DNA of 37,407 bases from Solibacteraceae bacterium. GTDB taxonomy: Bacteria; Acidobacteriota; Terriglobia; Bryobacterales; Bryobacteraceae. Shown here piece after piece: positions 15,883 to 23,212 of the stretch. Numbering within the stretch: position 1 is the stretch's first letter; every line of letters starts with the position of its first letter. The stretch lies in NCBI GenBank assembly GCA_021324015.1, contig JAJPJX010000175.1:1-37407 (forward strand), in the 5' to 3' direction. A program made the translations under genes and the position numbers. The notes beneath the pieces are model-generated. The model worked only from the letters and a program-made list of their open reading frames with translations, was not told the origin of the DNA and made no database searches.

Positions 15883-16719
15883 CTATCGCGACTGCGCCAC
15901 CAGGAAAGAGACGTTGCGATTGGGGTTGTCGGCGACACCGCTTTCGATGATGGCCAGGTGGCTTGCCGGCCGCCAACGGACGTCGCCCTGGTTGGGCGGC
16001 CACGGATCATAAATCAGCAGCTCGAAATGCTCGGAGCCGCCGCTTGCCGGGCGGATCCCGGCGAGGACAACCACGTGCCCGGTTCCGACGATGGTGCCGT
16101 TGGAATCGACCGGTACTCCGTCCGTCCAGATCGGGCCGTAGGTCCGGAGCCACGTGACCAAGGTCTCCGGAGTGGGGGTCATCAGGGGGAGCGGAGTCAG
16201 GCCCAACTGCGCGGCGAACCTCCGCATCTCGGCCCAGAGGAGCCCGTTGTTTGCCCGGTGGACTGCCTCGATCTGCGGAACCTCGCTGGGGCTCAGCAGG
16301 TCCATGCGGCTTTGCTGCTCGGCATTGCGCCGCCAGTTGACGACCATCATGGCGCTGGCATACCAGCAGGCGTTGTTGTTGTCTTGCGGTATCAGGTTGA
16401 CGTTGGGGACGGTGTAGGAGGGGAGACTGGTCCCTCCGCGCGGCGGGAGGTAGACAATTCCAGGGGCCGCGTCGGTAGAAAAAATGTAGTTCCTGCCGTC
16501 CGCTGTGGTTCTGCGGCAACCGACGTTGCGCCGCAGGTACCAATTCACTTCGTTGGGGTTGCGGGTGTGGAAATTGAACTCGATGAGGGTCCCGGCATCG
16601 ACGCCGGCGCGCCTGGCGAGAGACGCCCAACTGTCGCCGTCGCGGACGTGGTAAGGCGTTCCGTTCGCCGGATGGTAGTTCGGCTGTAACGGATTTCGCG
16701 GAATGCTTTCGATGGCCAT
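15883..16719 (-). CDS. LysM domain - papain-like cysteine protease (AvrRpt2/C70-like) protein
   Basis: A 278-residue protein with no signal peptide or membrane segment. Residues 22-61 form a LysM-like module (YHVRDGDSWASLARRAGV...), followed by a short conserved linker with VGCRRTTADGRNYIFS. Residues 100-278 are a papain-like protease resembling PF12385: Q112 (oxyanion), C118 in NACWYASAMM, H215 in GTGHVVVLAG and D238 in IYDPWPP give a complete catalytic set. ATG 16719 is preceded by AAAGGAGG with 8-nt spacing, a very strong ribosome site; a TTG two codons upstream is less likely. LysM/papain proteins of this kind occur as effectors or cargo of secretion systems, but no such system is seen here, so the role is open. 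It lies between pxpB and pxpC, on the opposite strand. Confidence 0.82.
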   Translation of the reverse strand: MAIESIPRNPLQPNYHPANGTPYHVRDGDSWASLARRAGVDAGTLIEFNFHTRNPNEVNWYLRRNVGCRRTTADGRNYIFSTDAAPGIVYLPPRGGTSLPSYTVPNVNLIPQDNNNACWYASAMMVVNWRRNAEQQSRMDLLSPSEVPQIEAVHRANNGLLWAEMRRFAAQLGLTPLPLMTPTPETLVTWLRTYGPIWTDGVPVDSNGTIVGTGHVVVLAGIRPASGGSEHFELLIYDPWPPNQGDVRWRPASHLAIIESGVADNPNRNVSFLVAQSR

Positions 16720-17133
16720 GCGCAATTCCTCCTTTCTGTAGGTGCCGAGTCAATCACAAACCGTTGTGGGGAACACCTGGACTCGACCGCTTTGTCCGGA
16801 CAGGCCGAGCCGTTCGGAAAATACACCCGTCAAACAGGCCGTGAGCAGCGGAACACCGCATCACAGCCGGGTTGCAGGCGGGCGACGCCGCCATCCGGGG
16901 GTGAGGGGTTCACCAATGGCTCCGTCCCGGGAGCCGTCACAACCCGGGGAACGCCGGAAGCGATTAAAGCACCAGGGGAGGGACAAGTCAAGGCGGCCCT
17001 GCCGCTGCCGCTGCACGTGATCACCTCGCAAAGCCCGGTTCGTCGTCAGCAACCAGGTAGGAATTGAACCTTAATCCTTCCGGGCGCCTGGTGGTTCAGT
17101 CATTCTGGCGGACCACTTGCACGAGCGCGAAGT
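16720..17133. other. Gene-free stretch between the protease and the serine hydrolase genes
   Basis: Short open frames exist on both strands, but none has a ribosome site or a recognisable product. A GGCTCC/GGAGCC inverted repeat with a 6-nt loop lies at 16918-16935. The purine-rich ribosome site of the protease gene lies at 16729-16736. Nothing else is supported. Confidence 0.5.
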
Positions 17134-18384
17134 CTACTCCACGATTGCCTGCATGACTGCGTTTTCGAAGTCCCGGTCCACCTGGCGGTCGGGGTTGTCG
17201 GTCTGGATCATCATCACGCCAATGAGCTTCTCTCGCGGATCGACCCAGAAGTGGGTGCCGTAGGCGCCGTCCCAGCCGAAGCTGCCCTTGGAAACGCGGC
17301 GGCCGGCTGCGACAGCGTCGCTGATGACTTCGACGCTGAGCCCATAGCCCCGGCCGGGCGCGCGCCCCGGCAGCGTGTCGGGCACGAACACGGAGGACAT
17401 CAGCTCGACGGTCTTCGGGCTGAGCAGCCGCTTGCCGTTCCACTGGCCGCCGGCGCAAAGCATCAGCGCGAATTGCGCGTAGTCTTCAGCCGTGGAGACG
17501 AGACCGCCGGCGCCGGAGAAATAGGTCTTGCTCTGCAAACGGTTCGGGTTCTGCGTCTTCGTCAGGGTCGCGGCGGACCGGTGATAAGCCGTCACGACGC
17601 TCGGCCACCGATCGTCTCCCGGATGGAAGGCCGTGGTTTTCATGCCCAGCGGCGTGAAAAGGCGCTGTCTCAGGAACTGATCGAAGTTCATCCCGGATGC
17701 GATTTCGACCACGCGGCCGAGCGTGTCGAATGCGGCGAGTGGACTGTAGGTCCAGCGCGAGCCCGGCTGGAAATCCAGCGGAGCGGCGGCGAACTTCGGC
17801 ATCATGTCGGCGAGTGTCCGGCCGCCCACCAAATCGATCAGGTTTGGCAATTCGTGGGAACTGGCGGGGCCGCCGCTGGCCAGTCCGGACACGTGCGTCA
17901 GCAGGTCCTGAATGGTGATTTCCCGCGCGGCCGGGATGGTGTAATACCTCGGCGGATCGGACGCGGCCGCGTTAGCGGGGCGGTCCTGAACCACCGCGAC
18001 CTTTGAGCCCTTGAACTCCGGTATGAATTTCGAGACGGGATCGTTGAGGCGCACCTTCCCTTCTTCGAGCAGCATCAGGATAGCCACACCGCAGACGGGT
18101 TTCGACATCGAGAAGATGCGGAAGATGGCGTCCTTCTCCATGGGCTTGTTCGCTTCAATGTCCATCATCCCTTGCGCGTGGAACCAGGCGATCTGCCCTT
18201 TGCGCGCCACCAGGGTGACGGCGCCGGAGATGTCGTGCGCCTCGATGTGGCGTTGCATCGTTTCGTGAATTCGGGAAAGGCGTTCCCCGGAGAGTCCAAC
18301 CGATTCGGGTTTGACCGTGGCCCCGGCGAGGGGCAGGCCGGCTAAGACCAACAGCCAGAGGCTCAGTGTGCGCTTCGGATGCAT
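17134..18384 (-). CDS. Serine hydrolase, beta-lactamase class C/esterase family
   Basis: A 416-residue secreted protein with a signal peptide (LSLWLLVLAGLPLAGA, residues 7-22). The beta-lactamase fold (PF00144) is shown by SMSK with S92 and K95, Y213 in WTYSPLAAFDTLGRV, and a C-terminal WDGAYGTHFWVDPREKL, where GTH occupies the KTG/HxG position. The Tyr motif lacks the Asn of true class C beta-lactamases, so an esterase or D-amino peptide hydrolase is more likely than antibiotic resistance. A TAGACT box sits 9 nt upstream of ATG 18384. The gene lies in the block that separates pxpB from pxpC. Confidence 0.88.
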   Translation of the reverse strand: MHPKRTLSLWLLVLAGLPLAGATVKPESVGLSGERLSRIHETMQRHIEAHDISGAVTLVARKGQIAWFHAQGMMDIEANKPMEKDAIFRIFSMSKPVCGVAILMLLEEGKVRLNDPVSKFIPEFKGSKVAVVQDRPANAAASDPPRYYTIPAAREITIQDLLTHVSGLASGGPASSHELPNLIDLVGGRTLADMMPKFAAAPLDFQPGSRWTYSPLAAFDTLGRVVEIASGMNFDQFLRQRLFTPLGMKTTAFHPGDDRWPSVVTAYHRSAATLTKTQNPNRLQSKTYFSGAGGLVSTAEDYAQFALMLCAGGQWNGKRLLSPKTVELMSSVFVPDTLPGRAPGRGYGLSVEVISDAVAAGRRVSKGSFGWDGAYGTHFWVDPREKLIGVMMIQTDNPDRQVDRDFENAVMQAIVE

Positions 18385-18393
18385 AGCAACGTA

Positions 18394-18399
18394 AGTCTA
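18394..18399 (-). promoter_or_regulatory. -10 box of the serine hydrolase gene
   Basis: On the minus strand TAGACT ends 9 nt before ATG 18384, predicting a leader of about 3 nt. No -35 is evident. It is one of several near-leaderless arrangements in this window. Confidence 0.35.
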
Positions 18400-18542
18400 T
18401 CGCAGCTTTTGGAAAGCGCTCGCCTCTCGGAGCGTGATAGGTCAAGTTGAAAAGTATAAATCCGAACACGCGTATGAGATCTGTAACTATGTCATTCCCG
18501 GCGGCAGCGCCGGCGCGCGCCTCAGCGAGCGGGTCAGCGGCG

Positions 18543-18592
18543 GGGAAGCTGGGGTTGCGACCTCTCCCACATGTGGATTGCTTCCGGATTGC
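18543..18592 (+). repeat. Direct repeat, copy A, flanking the vapBC pair
   Basis: The core 18557-18592 matches 19426-19461 at 30 of 36 positions by eye. Shared blocks are GCGACCTCTCCC and TTCCGGATTGC, in the same orientation. Similarity fades out upstream (GGAAGC...GGGT). The two copies lie either side of the toxin-antitoxin genes. The rest of the 18400-18679 gap holds no supported gene. Confidence 0.6.
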
Positions 18593-18679
18593 CGACCACC
18601 CGTCCGGAGCGCCAGTTTTCGATGTGCCAACTGCGCGTTCGCTGACGACGTATCCTGGACCGATCGTCTTCGCTATACC

Positions 18680-19060
18680 TCACAGAGCGACGACCGCGAC
18701 TTCGCGGCCAGACGCCCTGACGAGCCGGCCTATGTCGTCCAGGTCGCGTGTGAGAATCATAGCTCTATGCCGCAGGGCTGTCGTCACTACAACGGCGTCA
18801 ACAACATCCGACGTCTTGGATATGCCTAAGAGCCGCCCGGCTTCGTGCGCCTCGGTCTCGCCAAGGGGAAGGACCGCGCACCCAGTCAAGAAGCGCTGGA
18901 GTTGTGCTTGCTGTGGGGACCGGCTGACCTGGGCGACTACCGGCGCGGGAACCAATGGAACAACGCCGAGTTCCAAACGGGCCTTGTGTTCAGCCCATGC
19001 TCGCCGCTCGTTTCTATCGGCGGCCACGAGAACGGCGGCGTCGTAGACGACAGTGCTCAT
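18680..19060 (-). CDS. vapC: PIN-domain toxin, VapC-like
   Basis: A 126-residue PIN-domain protein, expected to be a magnesium-dependent RNase toxin. Acidic positions are D7 in VVYDAAVLVAAD, D85 and D88 in SDVVDAVVV, and D106/D108 in LTRDLDDIGRL. The second conserved position, usually Glu, reads Gln44 in PAPVVAQVSR, which I recall from a VapC subgroup common in actinobacteria. ATG 19060 overlaps the antitoxin stop by 4 bp (ATGA), the classic antitoxin-toxin order. Base composition looks lower in GC than the flanking polysaccharide and pxp genes, which fits acquisition by transfer. Confidence 0.85.
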   Translation of the reverse strand: MSTVVYDAAVLVAADRNERRAWAEHKARLELGVVPLVPAPVVAQVSRSPQQAQLQRFLTGCAVLPLGETEAHEAGRLLGISKTSDVVDAVVVTTALRHRAMILTRDLDDIGRLVRASGREVAVVAL

Positions 19061-19329
19061 GCCGAATGCCGTACCGTTCGCGATGTTCGGAGCTGAGCCC
19101 GCACGCTGCGGCGAGCTTCATGCATCTCTTCTGTCGAGAAGCGTCCGTGCTGCTTTTCCCACAGCGCGACCGCCGCCAAACCAGCCCGCCGCAGCAGTGC
19201 TTGGCGCGCCGCAGCGGTCATCCAGGCAGAGACGCTCACCCCGTCGCGGGCGGCTGCCGCAAGGACGTTTTTGTGAATGTCAGGGTCCATGGTGATGGCA
19301 AGCTTCGGTGATGGGTTGCCACGCGGCAT
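19057..19329 (-). CDS. vapB: Ribbon-helix-helix type antitoxin, VapB-like
   Basis: A 90-residue protein starting MPRGNPSPKLAITMDPDIHKN; the short beta strand (PKLAITM) and two helices (DPDIHKNVLAAAARDG and SVSAWMTAAARQALL) match a ribbon-helix-helix DNA-binding fold. The basic and acidic C-terminal half would wrap around the PIN toxin. ATG 19329 is chosen because the fold begins there and a 22-bp near-palindrome ends 6 bp upstream. It is translationally coupled to the toxin gene through ATGA. The antitoxin should repress its own operon and neutralise VapC. Confidence 0.8.
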   Translation of the reverse strand: MPRGNPSPKLAITMDPDIHKNVLAAAARDGVSVSAWMTAAARQALLRRAGLAAVALWEKQHGRFSTEEMHEARRSVRAQLRTSRTVRHSA

Positions 19330-19334
19330 ACAAA

Positions 19335-19356
19335 GTATCCTACTGCAATATGATAC
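19335..19356. promoter_or_regulatory. Operator candidate of the vapBC operon
   Basis: The two 11-nt arms, GTATCCTACTG and (reverse complement) GTATCATATTG, agree at 9 of 11 positions with no spacer. The element lies directly upstream of the antitoxin start and covers a possible -10 (TATCAT on the minus strand). Ribbon-helix-helix antitoxins usually bind such palindromes to autoregulate. Confidence 0.65.
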
Positions 19357-19409
19357 CACCCGGAGCTTGCGCCGAATGAGGGCCGCAACCGGGGGCAAAC
19401 AAGCACTCA

Positions 19410-19461
19410 GGAAAGCGCGGGTATGGCGACCTCTCCCGCGTGTGCATAATTTCCGGATTGC
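19410..19461 (+). repeat. Direct repeat, copy B, upstream of the vapBC pair
   Basis: This is the partner of the copy at 18543-18592. The core 19426-19461 shares GCGACCTCTCCC and TTCCGGATTGC, 30 of 36 positions. It lies between the vapB promoter and the DUF1801 gene. Both copies are intergenic, so it may be a dispersed element or a duplication created when the cassette inserted. Confidence 0.6.
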
Positions 19462-19538
19462 GGCCATCCGGTCGTAATTCGTTCCGCGGGCAAAGGTGCC
19501 ACGGAAAATAGATCTCGAAGGCAAAAAGTGGAGCAAAG

Positions 19539-19940
19539 ATGAGAACGGAATTGCTGCGATTCAACGGCGCTCTCGAGCGCGATCCCGCCATCGAGGCGTG
19601 GATGAAAGAGCATGCAGGTGAATTGGGAGCCATCGCGCATCAGTGGTTTGAGGTAATGCGAAAGTGCGGGGACGGAGTCCGGGAGCTTCTGCACGACGGC
19701 TGTCCGGTTGCATGTTTGGGAGATGCGCCTTTCGGCTACGTCAATGTATTCACTTCGCACGTTAACGTGGGATTCTTTCACGGCGCAGCCCTGCCGGATC
19801 CGGCCCGCTTGTTGCAAGGCGCCGGCAAATTCATGCGCCATGTGAAGCTGAAGCCGGGAACGGCCCCGAACGCCGCAGCCCTAAACAGGCTCATCCATGT
19901 GGCGTACTCGGATATAAAAACGCGCGTCGAAAACGGATAG
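19539..19940 (+). CDS. DUF1801 domain-containing protein
   Basis: A 133-residue protein matching DUF1801 (YdhG-like fold, related to the frataxin-like iron chaperone group). The recognisable core is FGYVNVFTSHVNVGFFHGAALPDPARLLQGAGKFMRHVKL. Helices precede and follow the core. A GTGGAG lies about 6 nt before ATG 19539. Members are often isolated genes in soil bacteria with no established function. It lies in the block between pxpB and pxpC and shows no coupling to its neighbours. Confidence 0.8.
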   Translation: MRTELLRFNGALERDPAIEAWMKEHAGELGAIAHQWFEVMRKCGDGVRELLHDGCPVACLGDAPFGYVNVFTSHVNVGFFHGAALPDPARLLQGAGKFMRHVKLKPGTAPNAAALNRLIHVAYSDIKTRVENG

Positions 19941-20100
19941 CTCAGAGAAACGCCTTGAGAGCGCGGCGCGGACGTGAACCGGTGTCAATAACCGAGTGCA
20001 AAGTCGCTGCCCACAGGGCCCCCAGGTTCCGAGTTGCCGACGATCCAGACGGAAGTTCCCAAGCTCATACCGCATGATCTGATATTAACGGGATACGCAG

Positions 20101-20106
20101 TACAAT
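20101..20106 (+). promoter_or_regulatory. -10 box of the hypothetical gene at 20115
   Basis: TACAAT ends 8 nt before the GTG at 20115, predicting a leader of about 2 nt. There is no ribosome site between. Confidence 0.4.
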
Positions 20107-20114
20107 GATGCCGT

Positions 20115-20747
20115 GTGACGGACACACAATATTTCTGGTATATGGTTGTAAACGCGCTCGTTGCTGCCGGAACTATTGGCGCCGTAATCGTCGCTTTGTT
20201 CGGAGAGGTGTTCCGTGCCAAATGCTTTCCTCCCGTCTTTGAGTTCAGGGTACTCAAACCTGCGGGCGAGATGTGCCCAATCACCGACCGCAACGGAACG
20301 CACGTCGCCGATGGTCGGTATTACCATTTCGAGGTGCGGAACACGAGGGCATGGGTACGCGCAACGCATTCGCAACTGCGATTGATTCGTATCGAAAGGC
20401 CCGGTCCCGACGGGCAGCCTCAAATCGTGTGGGACGGGGACATTCCGGTGCGCCGACGGCATCAGGAGTTTTACCCGACCGAGGCGGTCATCGGCAGCCC
20501 GGTACATTACGACTTGTGTGCCATCGTTAAAGGGAAAGAAGAGGACGCGGCCCCTGCCCTGTCCCTGATGCCGATTATTAAACCCAACAACCTGCCGGCA
20601 GAGTGGCGAGGGGACACGCACTTCATAGCCGCATTCCAGCTTAAGTGTGCGCAGCGCGATTCCGAAGTGGTTCGAATCCAATTTGACTGGGACGGTAGCT
20701 GGCAGGAAGGCGACGCAGAGATACAGAAACATTTCAGACTGAAGTAA
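20115..20747 (+). CDS. Hypothetical membrane-anchored protein
   Basis: I do not recognise this 210-residue protein. One N-terminal membrane helix (residues 8-28, WYMVVNALVAAGTIGAVIVALFG) is followed by a soluble domain with alternating beta strands, including YYHFEVRNTRAWVRATHSQLRLIRIERPG and FIAAFQLKCAQRDSEVVRIQFDWDG. The layout (short anchor, then a beta-rich domain with a VRN motif) resembles small proteins sometimes found near defence or phage loci, but that is only an impression. GTG 20115 follows a TACAAT box closely, and a hairpin follows the stop. Codon use is visibly less GC-biased than in pxpC. Confidence 0.65.
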   Translation: MTDTQYFWYMVVNALVAAGTIGAVIVALFGEVFRAKCFPPVFEFRVLKPAGEMCPITDRNGTHVADGRYYHFEVRNTRAWVRATHSQLRLIRIERPGPDGQPQIVWDGDIPVRRRHQEFYPTEAVIGSPVHYDLCAIVKGKEEDAAPALSLMPIIKPNNLPAEWRGDTHFIAAFQLKCAQRDSEVVRIQFDWDGSWQEGDAEIQKHFRLK

Positions 20748-20751
20748 GCCC

Positions 20752-20771
20752 CCAGGTGACACGCCACCTGG
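20752..20771 (+). terminator. Hairpin after the hypothetical gene
   Basis: A 7-bp perfect stem (CCAGGTG/CACCTGG) with a 6-nt loop begins 4 bp after the stop at 20747. The following sequence has only a short T stretch (CTTTCC), so it is a weak terminator at best. Confidence 0.4.
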
Positions 20772-21099
20772 AAGTTGGGCTTTCCGGCGTCAAGTTGACG
20801 GGAATCACCCCCTACGTGGACCTAACCCACGTTGCACCAGCGAACTTGTTGGCAAGTGACGAACTGCCGAAGAACCGCCCCGGTGGATCAGGGCTCCGCG
20901 GAATGCGGTCGCCAATGCGATCACAACGAGGACCGGCCCGCGAGATCCCGCCATCGGAATGCCAAGCCTACGCTGCCTAATCGCCTGGAACCCTGACCGT
21001 CCGCTCGATCGGCGCCGCGGTTCTTGCGCTTCCCGCTCAAGGCCGTCGCGCCTCCCAAGACCCCACCTTCCCCGGCCTCAACAACGATATCCTACTCCT
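20772..21099. other. Gap upstream of pxpC
   Basis: No gene is supported: the frame that continues upstream of pxpC lacks ribosome sites and gives an Arg/Pro-rich translation typical of non-coding GC-rich DNA. A TATCCT at 21088-21093 lies 6 nt before the pxpC GTG and could be its -10 box, making that transcript leaderless. Confidence 0.4.
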
Positions 21100-22014
21100 G
21101 TGTCGCGCGCGCCGGATTCCCCCTCGCAAAGCCGCGGCGGCATCCGCGTCCTCGCCCCCGGCTTCCTCACCACCGTCCAGGACCTGGGCCGCTACGGCTA
21201 CGCGCACCTGGGCGTCTCCGCCTCCGGCGCGGCCGACGCGCTGTCTCTACGCCTGGCCAACCTGCTCGCCGGCAACGAGGAGGGCGCGCCCGCCCTGGAG
21301 ATGACCCTCCTCGGCGGGACCTTCGAATTCGAATCCGAAACCGTGGTGGCGCTGGCCGGCTCCGATTTCGGCGCGAACATTCCGCTCGGAGGGGCGGTCA
21401 CCCTTCGCCCCGGCGATATTGTACGCTGCGGCGCCACGCGCGGCGGTGCGCGCTGCTACCTCGCCGTGCGCGGCGGCATCGACGCGCCGCTGGTCCTCGG
21501 CAGCGCCTCCACCCACGTGATGACCAGCCTCGGCGGCCGCCCGCTGAAGAAAGGCGATCTCCTCCGCGCCGGCGCCCGCGTCTGCTCGCGGCCCAAGCGG
21601 CTCGCCAGTCCCCCGCCCCCGCCCCGCCGCCTGCTGCGCGCCCCCGCCGGCCCGCAGGCCGAATGGTTCGACCCCGAGCCGTTCTACGCCGCCGCCTGGC
21701 GCGTCACCGAAGAGTCCAACCGCATGGGCTTGCGCCTCGATGGTCCGCCGCTCGCCCGCCACGCCGGGCACATGCTCACCGAAGGCGTCTCCCTCGGCGC
21801 CGTGCAGGTGCCGCCGGACGGCCGCCCCATCCTCCTCTTCGTCGAGCACCAGACCACCGGCGGCTACCCCAAGATCGCCAACGTCATTTCCGCCGACATG
21901 CACTCGGTCGGCCAGCTTCGCCCGCGCGACGAGATCCGCTTCGAATGCGTCTCCCTCGAACAGGCGCTCGCCCTGTTGCGCGAGCAGGAGGAGTGGCTCC
22001 ATTCGCTGGTATGA
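21100..22014 (+). CDS. pxpC: 5-oxoprolinase subunit PxpC
   Basis: A 304-residue biotin-dependent carboxyltransferase family protein (KipA/allophanate hydrolase subunit 2 type), part of the PxpABC 5-oxoprolinase. Typical blocks are IRVLAPGFLTTVQDLGRYGYAHLGVSASGAADALSLRLANLL, NRMGLRLDG, EGVSLGAVQVPPDGRPI and TTGGYPKIANVISAD. GTG 21100 is chosen over upstream codons because the family N-terminus starts shortly after and the extension looks non-coding. The stop overlaps the transporter reading frame. With the transporter and pxpA it forms a unit for taking up 5-oxoproline and turning it into glutamate. It may be driven by its own TATCCT box, since it is cut off from pxpB. Confidence 0.9.
   Translation: MSRAPDSPSQSRGGIRVLAPGFLTTVQDLGRYGYAHLGVSASGAADALSLRLANLLAGNEEGAPALEMTLLGGTFEFESETVVALAGSDFGANIPLGGAVTLRPGDIVRCGATRGGARCYLAVRGGIDAPLVLGSASTHVMTSLGGRPLKKGDLLRAGARVCSRPKRLASPPPPPRRLLRAPAGPQAEWFDPEPFYAAAWRVTEESNRMGLRLDGPPLARHAGHMLTEGVSLGAVQVPPDGRPILLFVEHQTTGGYPKIANVISADMHSVGQLRPRDEIRFECVSLEQALALLREQEEWLHSLV
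21986..22003 (+). promoter_or_regulatory. Ribosome binding site and AUU start of the MFS gene
   Basis: AGGAGG at 21986-21991, inside the end of pxpC, is followed after 9 nt by ATT at 22001. In the transporter frame no ATG, GTG or TTG occurs between 21743 and 22067. The translation from ATT begins IRWYEAITRRQW, where related transporters begin with Met-Arg-Trp-Tyr-like sequence. Confidence 0.55.
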
Positions 22015-23212
22015 AGCCATTACGCGCCGGCAGTGGCGCGCGCTCGCCGCGGCCCAGCTCGGCTGGATGCTGGACGCCATGGACGTCATGCTCTACGCCT
22101 TCGCCCTCGCCGATATCCGCCGCGAGTTCGGGCTCTCCGGCGCCCTGGCCGGCGCGCTGGCCTCCGCCACCCTGCTCACCTCCGCGTTCGGCGGCGTGCT
22201 GTTCGGGGCGCTGGCTGACCGCATCGGCCGCGTCCGCGCGCTCATCTGGTCCATCCTCGCCTATTCGTGCTTCACGGCCCTCACCGCCACCGCATCGAGC
22301 CTCGCCTGGCTCGTCCTCTGGCGCGCCCTGGTAGGCGTCGGCCTGGGCGGCGAGTGGTCGGCCGGCTCCGTGCTGGTGGCGGAAACTTGGCCTTCCGAGC
22401 ATCGCGGCAAGGCCATCGGCTTCATGCAGTCCGGCTGGGCGATCGGTTACATCCTGGCCGCGCTGCTGGCCGCCGCCGTTCTCCCCTCCGCCGGTTGGCG
22501 GCCCCTGTTCCTGCTCGGCCTGCTGCCCGCCTGCCTGACCCTCTGGATCCGCCGTGCCGTGCCGGAACCCGAGATCTGGCGCGCCTCCGCGCGCCGCTCT
22601 GCCGGCGTGGCCGCCCTGTTTCACGCGTCCCTGGCCTCCCGTGCGCTCCTGGCCTCCCTGCTCGGCGCCACCGTCCTGTTCGCCTACTGGGGTCTGTTCA
22701 CCTGGATCCCCAGCTATCTATCCAGCCCCGTGGCCTCCGGCGGCGCCGGCTTGAGCGTGGTCGCCTCCTCCGCCTGGATCGTGCCCATGCAGATCGGTGC
22801 CTTTTTCGGCTACATCCTGTTCGGCTTCCTGGCGGACCGTTTCGGCCGCCGTCCCGTCTTTCTCTTCTTCGTGCTCGGCGCCGCCGCGCTGGTCCCGGTC
22901 TACGGGCAGTGGGCCCGCCGTCCGGCCGTGCTCCTGGCCCTGGGCCCCGCCATCGGTTTCTTCGGCCACGGCTACTTCAGCGTCTTCGGCGCCATGCTGG
23001 CGGAGCTGTTCCCTTCCGCCATCCGGGCCACCGCGCAGGGCCTGTGCTATAACGTAGGCCGGGCGGCCAGCGCGCTCGCGCCCTTCACCATCGGCGCGCT
23101 GGCCGACCGCTACGGCATCGGCAGCGCCCTGGCCTTTACTTCGGTCTTCTTCCTGGCCGGGGGCCTGCTGATCCTGGGGCTGCCGGAAACCCGGGGAGAG
23201 AGGCTCACATGA
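22001..23212 (+). CDS. MFS transporter, probably for 5-oxoproline or a related acid
   Basis: A 403-residue major facilitator with twelve predicted membrane segments. The N-terminal block QWRALAAAQLGWMLDAMDVMLYAFALADI and the loop 2-3 motif GALADRIGRVRAL mark the sialate/aromatic acid:H+ symporter group. GEWSAGSVLVAETWPSEHRGKAIGFMQSGWAIGY and the second motif FLADRFGRRPVFLFF follow. The first ATG, at 22067, would remove the conserved QWRALAAAQLGW segment, so I place the start at ATT 22001, behind AGGAGG. It overlaps pxpC by 14 bp and pxpA by 4 bp (ATGA). The operon position implies uptake of a PxpABC substrate. Confidence 0.85.
   Translation: MRWYEAITRRQWRALAAAQLGWMLDAMDVMLYAFALADIRREFGLSGALAGALASATLLTSAFGGVLFGALADRIGRVRALIWSILAYSCFTALTATASSLAWLVLWRALVGVGLGGEWSAGSVLVAETWPSEHRGKAIGFMQSGWAIGYILAALLAAAVLPSAGWRPLFLLGLLPACLTLWIRRAVPEPEIWRASARRSAGVAALFHASLASRALLASLLGATVLFAYWGLFTWIPSYLSSPVASGGAGLSVVASSAWIVPMQIGAFFGYILFGFLADRFGRRPVFLFFVLGAAALVPVYGQWARRPAVLLALGPAIGFFGHGYFSVFGAMLAELFPSAIRATAQGLCYNVGRAASALAPFTIGALADRYGIGSALAFTSVFFLAGGLLILGLPETRGERLT

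Noticed and set aside
17040-17100. Possible tRNA 3' end (GGTTCAATTCC-like string on the minus strand near 17050-17070)
   Set aside because: The T-arm would have only three good pairs, and no matching acceptor, D-arm or anticodon arm is found, so it is not called a tRNA or an attachment site.
17134-18384. Antibiotic-resistance beta-lactamase
   Set aside because: SxxK is present, but the YxN Asn is missing and the third motif is GTH; this fits esterase or peptidase relatives better than a true class C enzyme.
20756-20980. 74-residue plus-strand ORF between the hypothetical gene and pxpC
   Set aside because: Its start is inside the hairpin after the preceding gene, there is no ribosome site, and the product resembles nothing.
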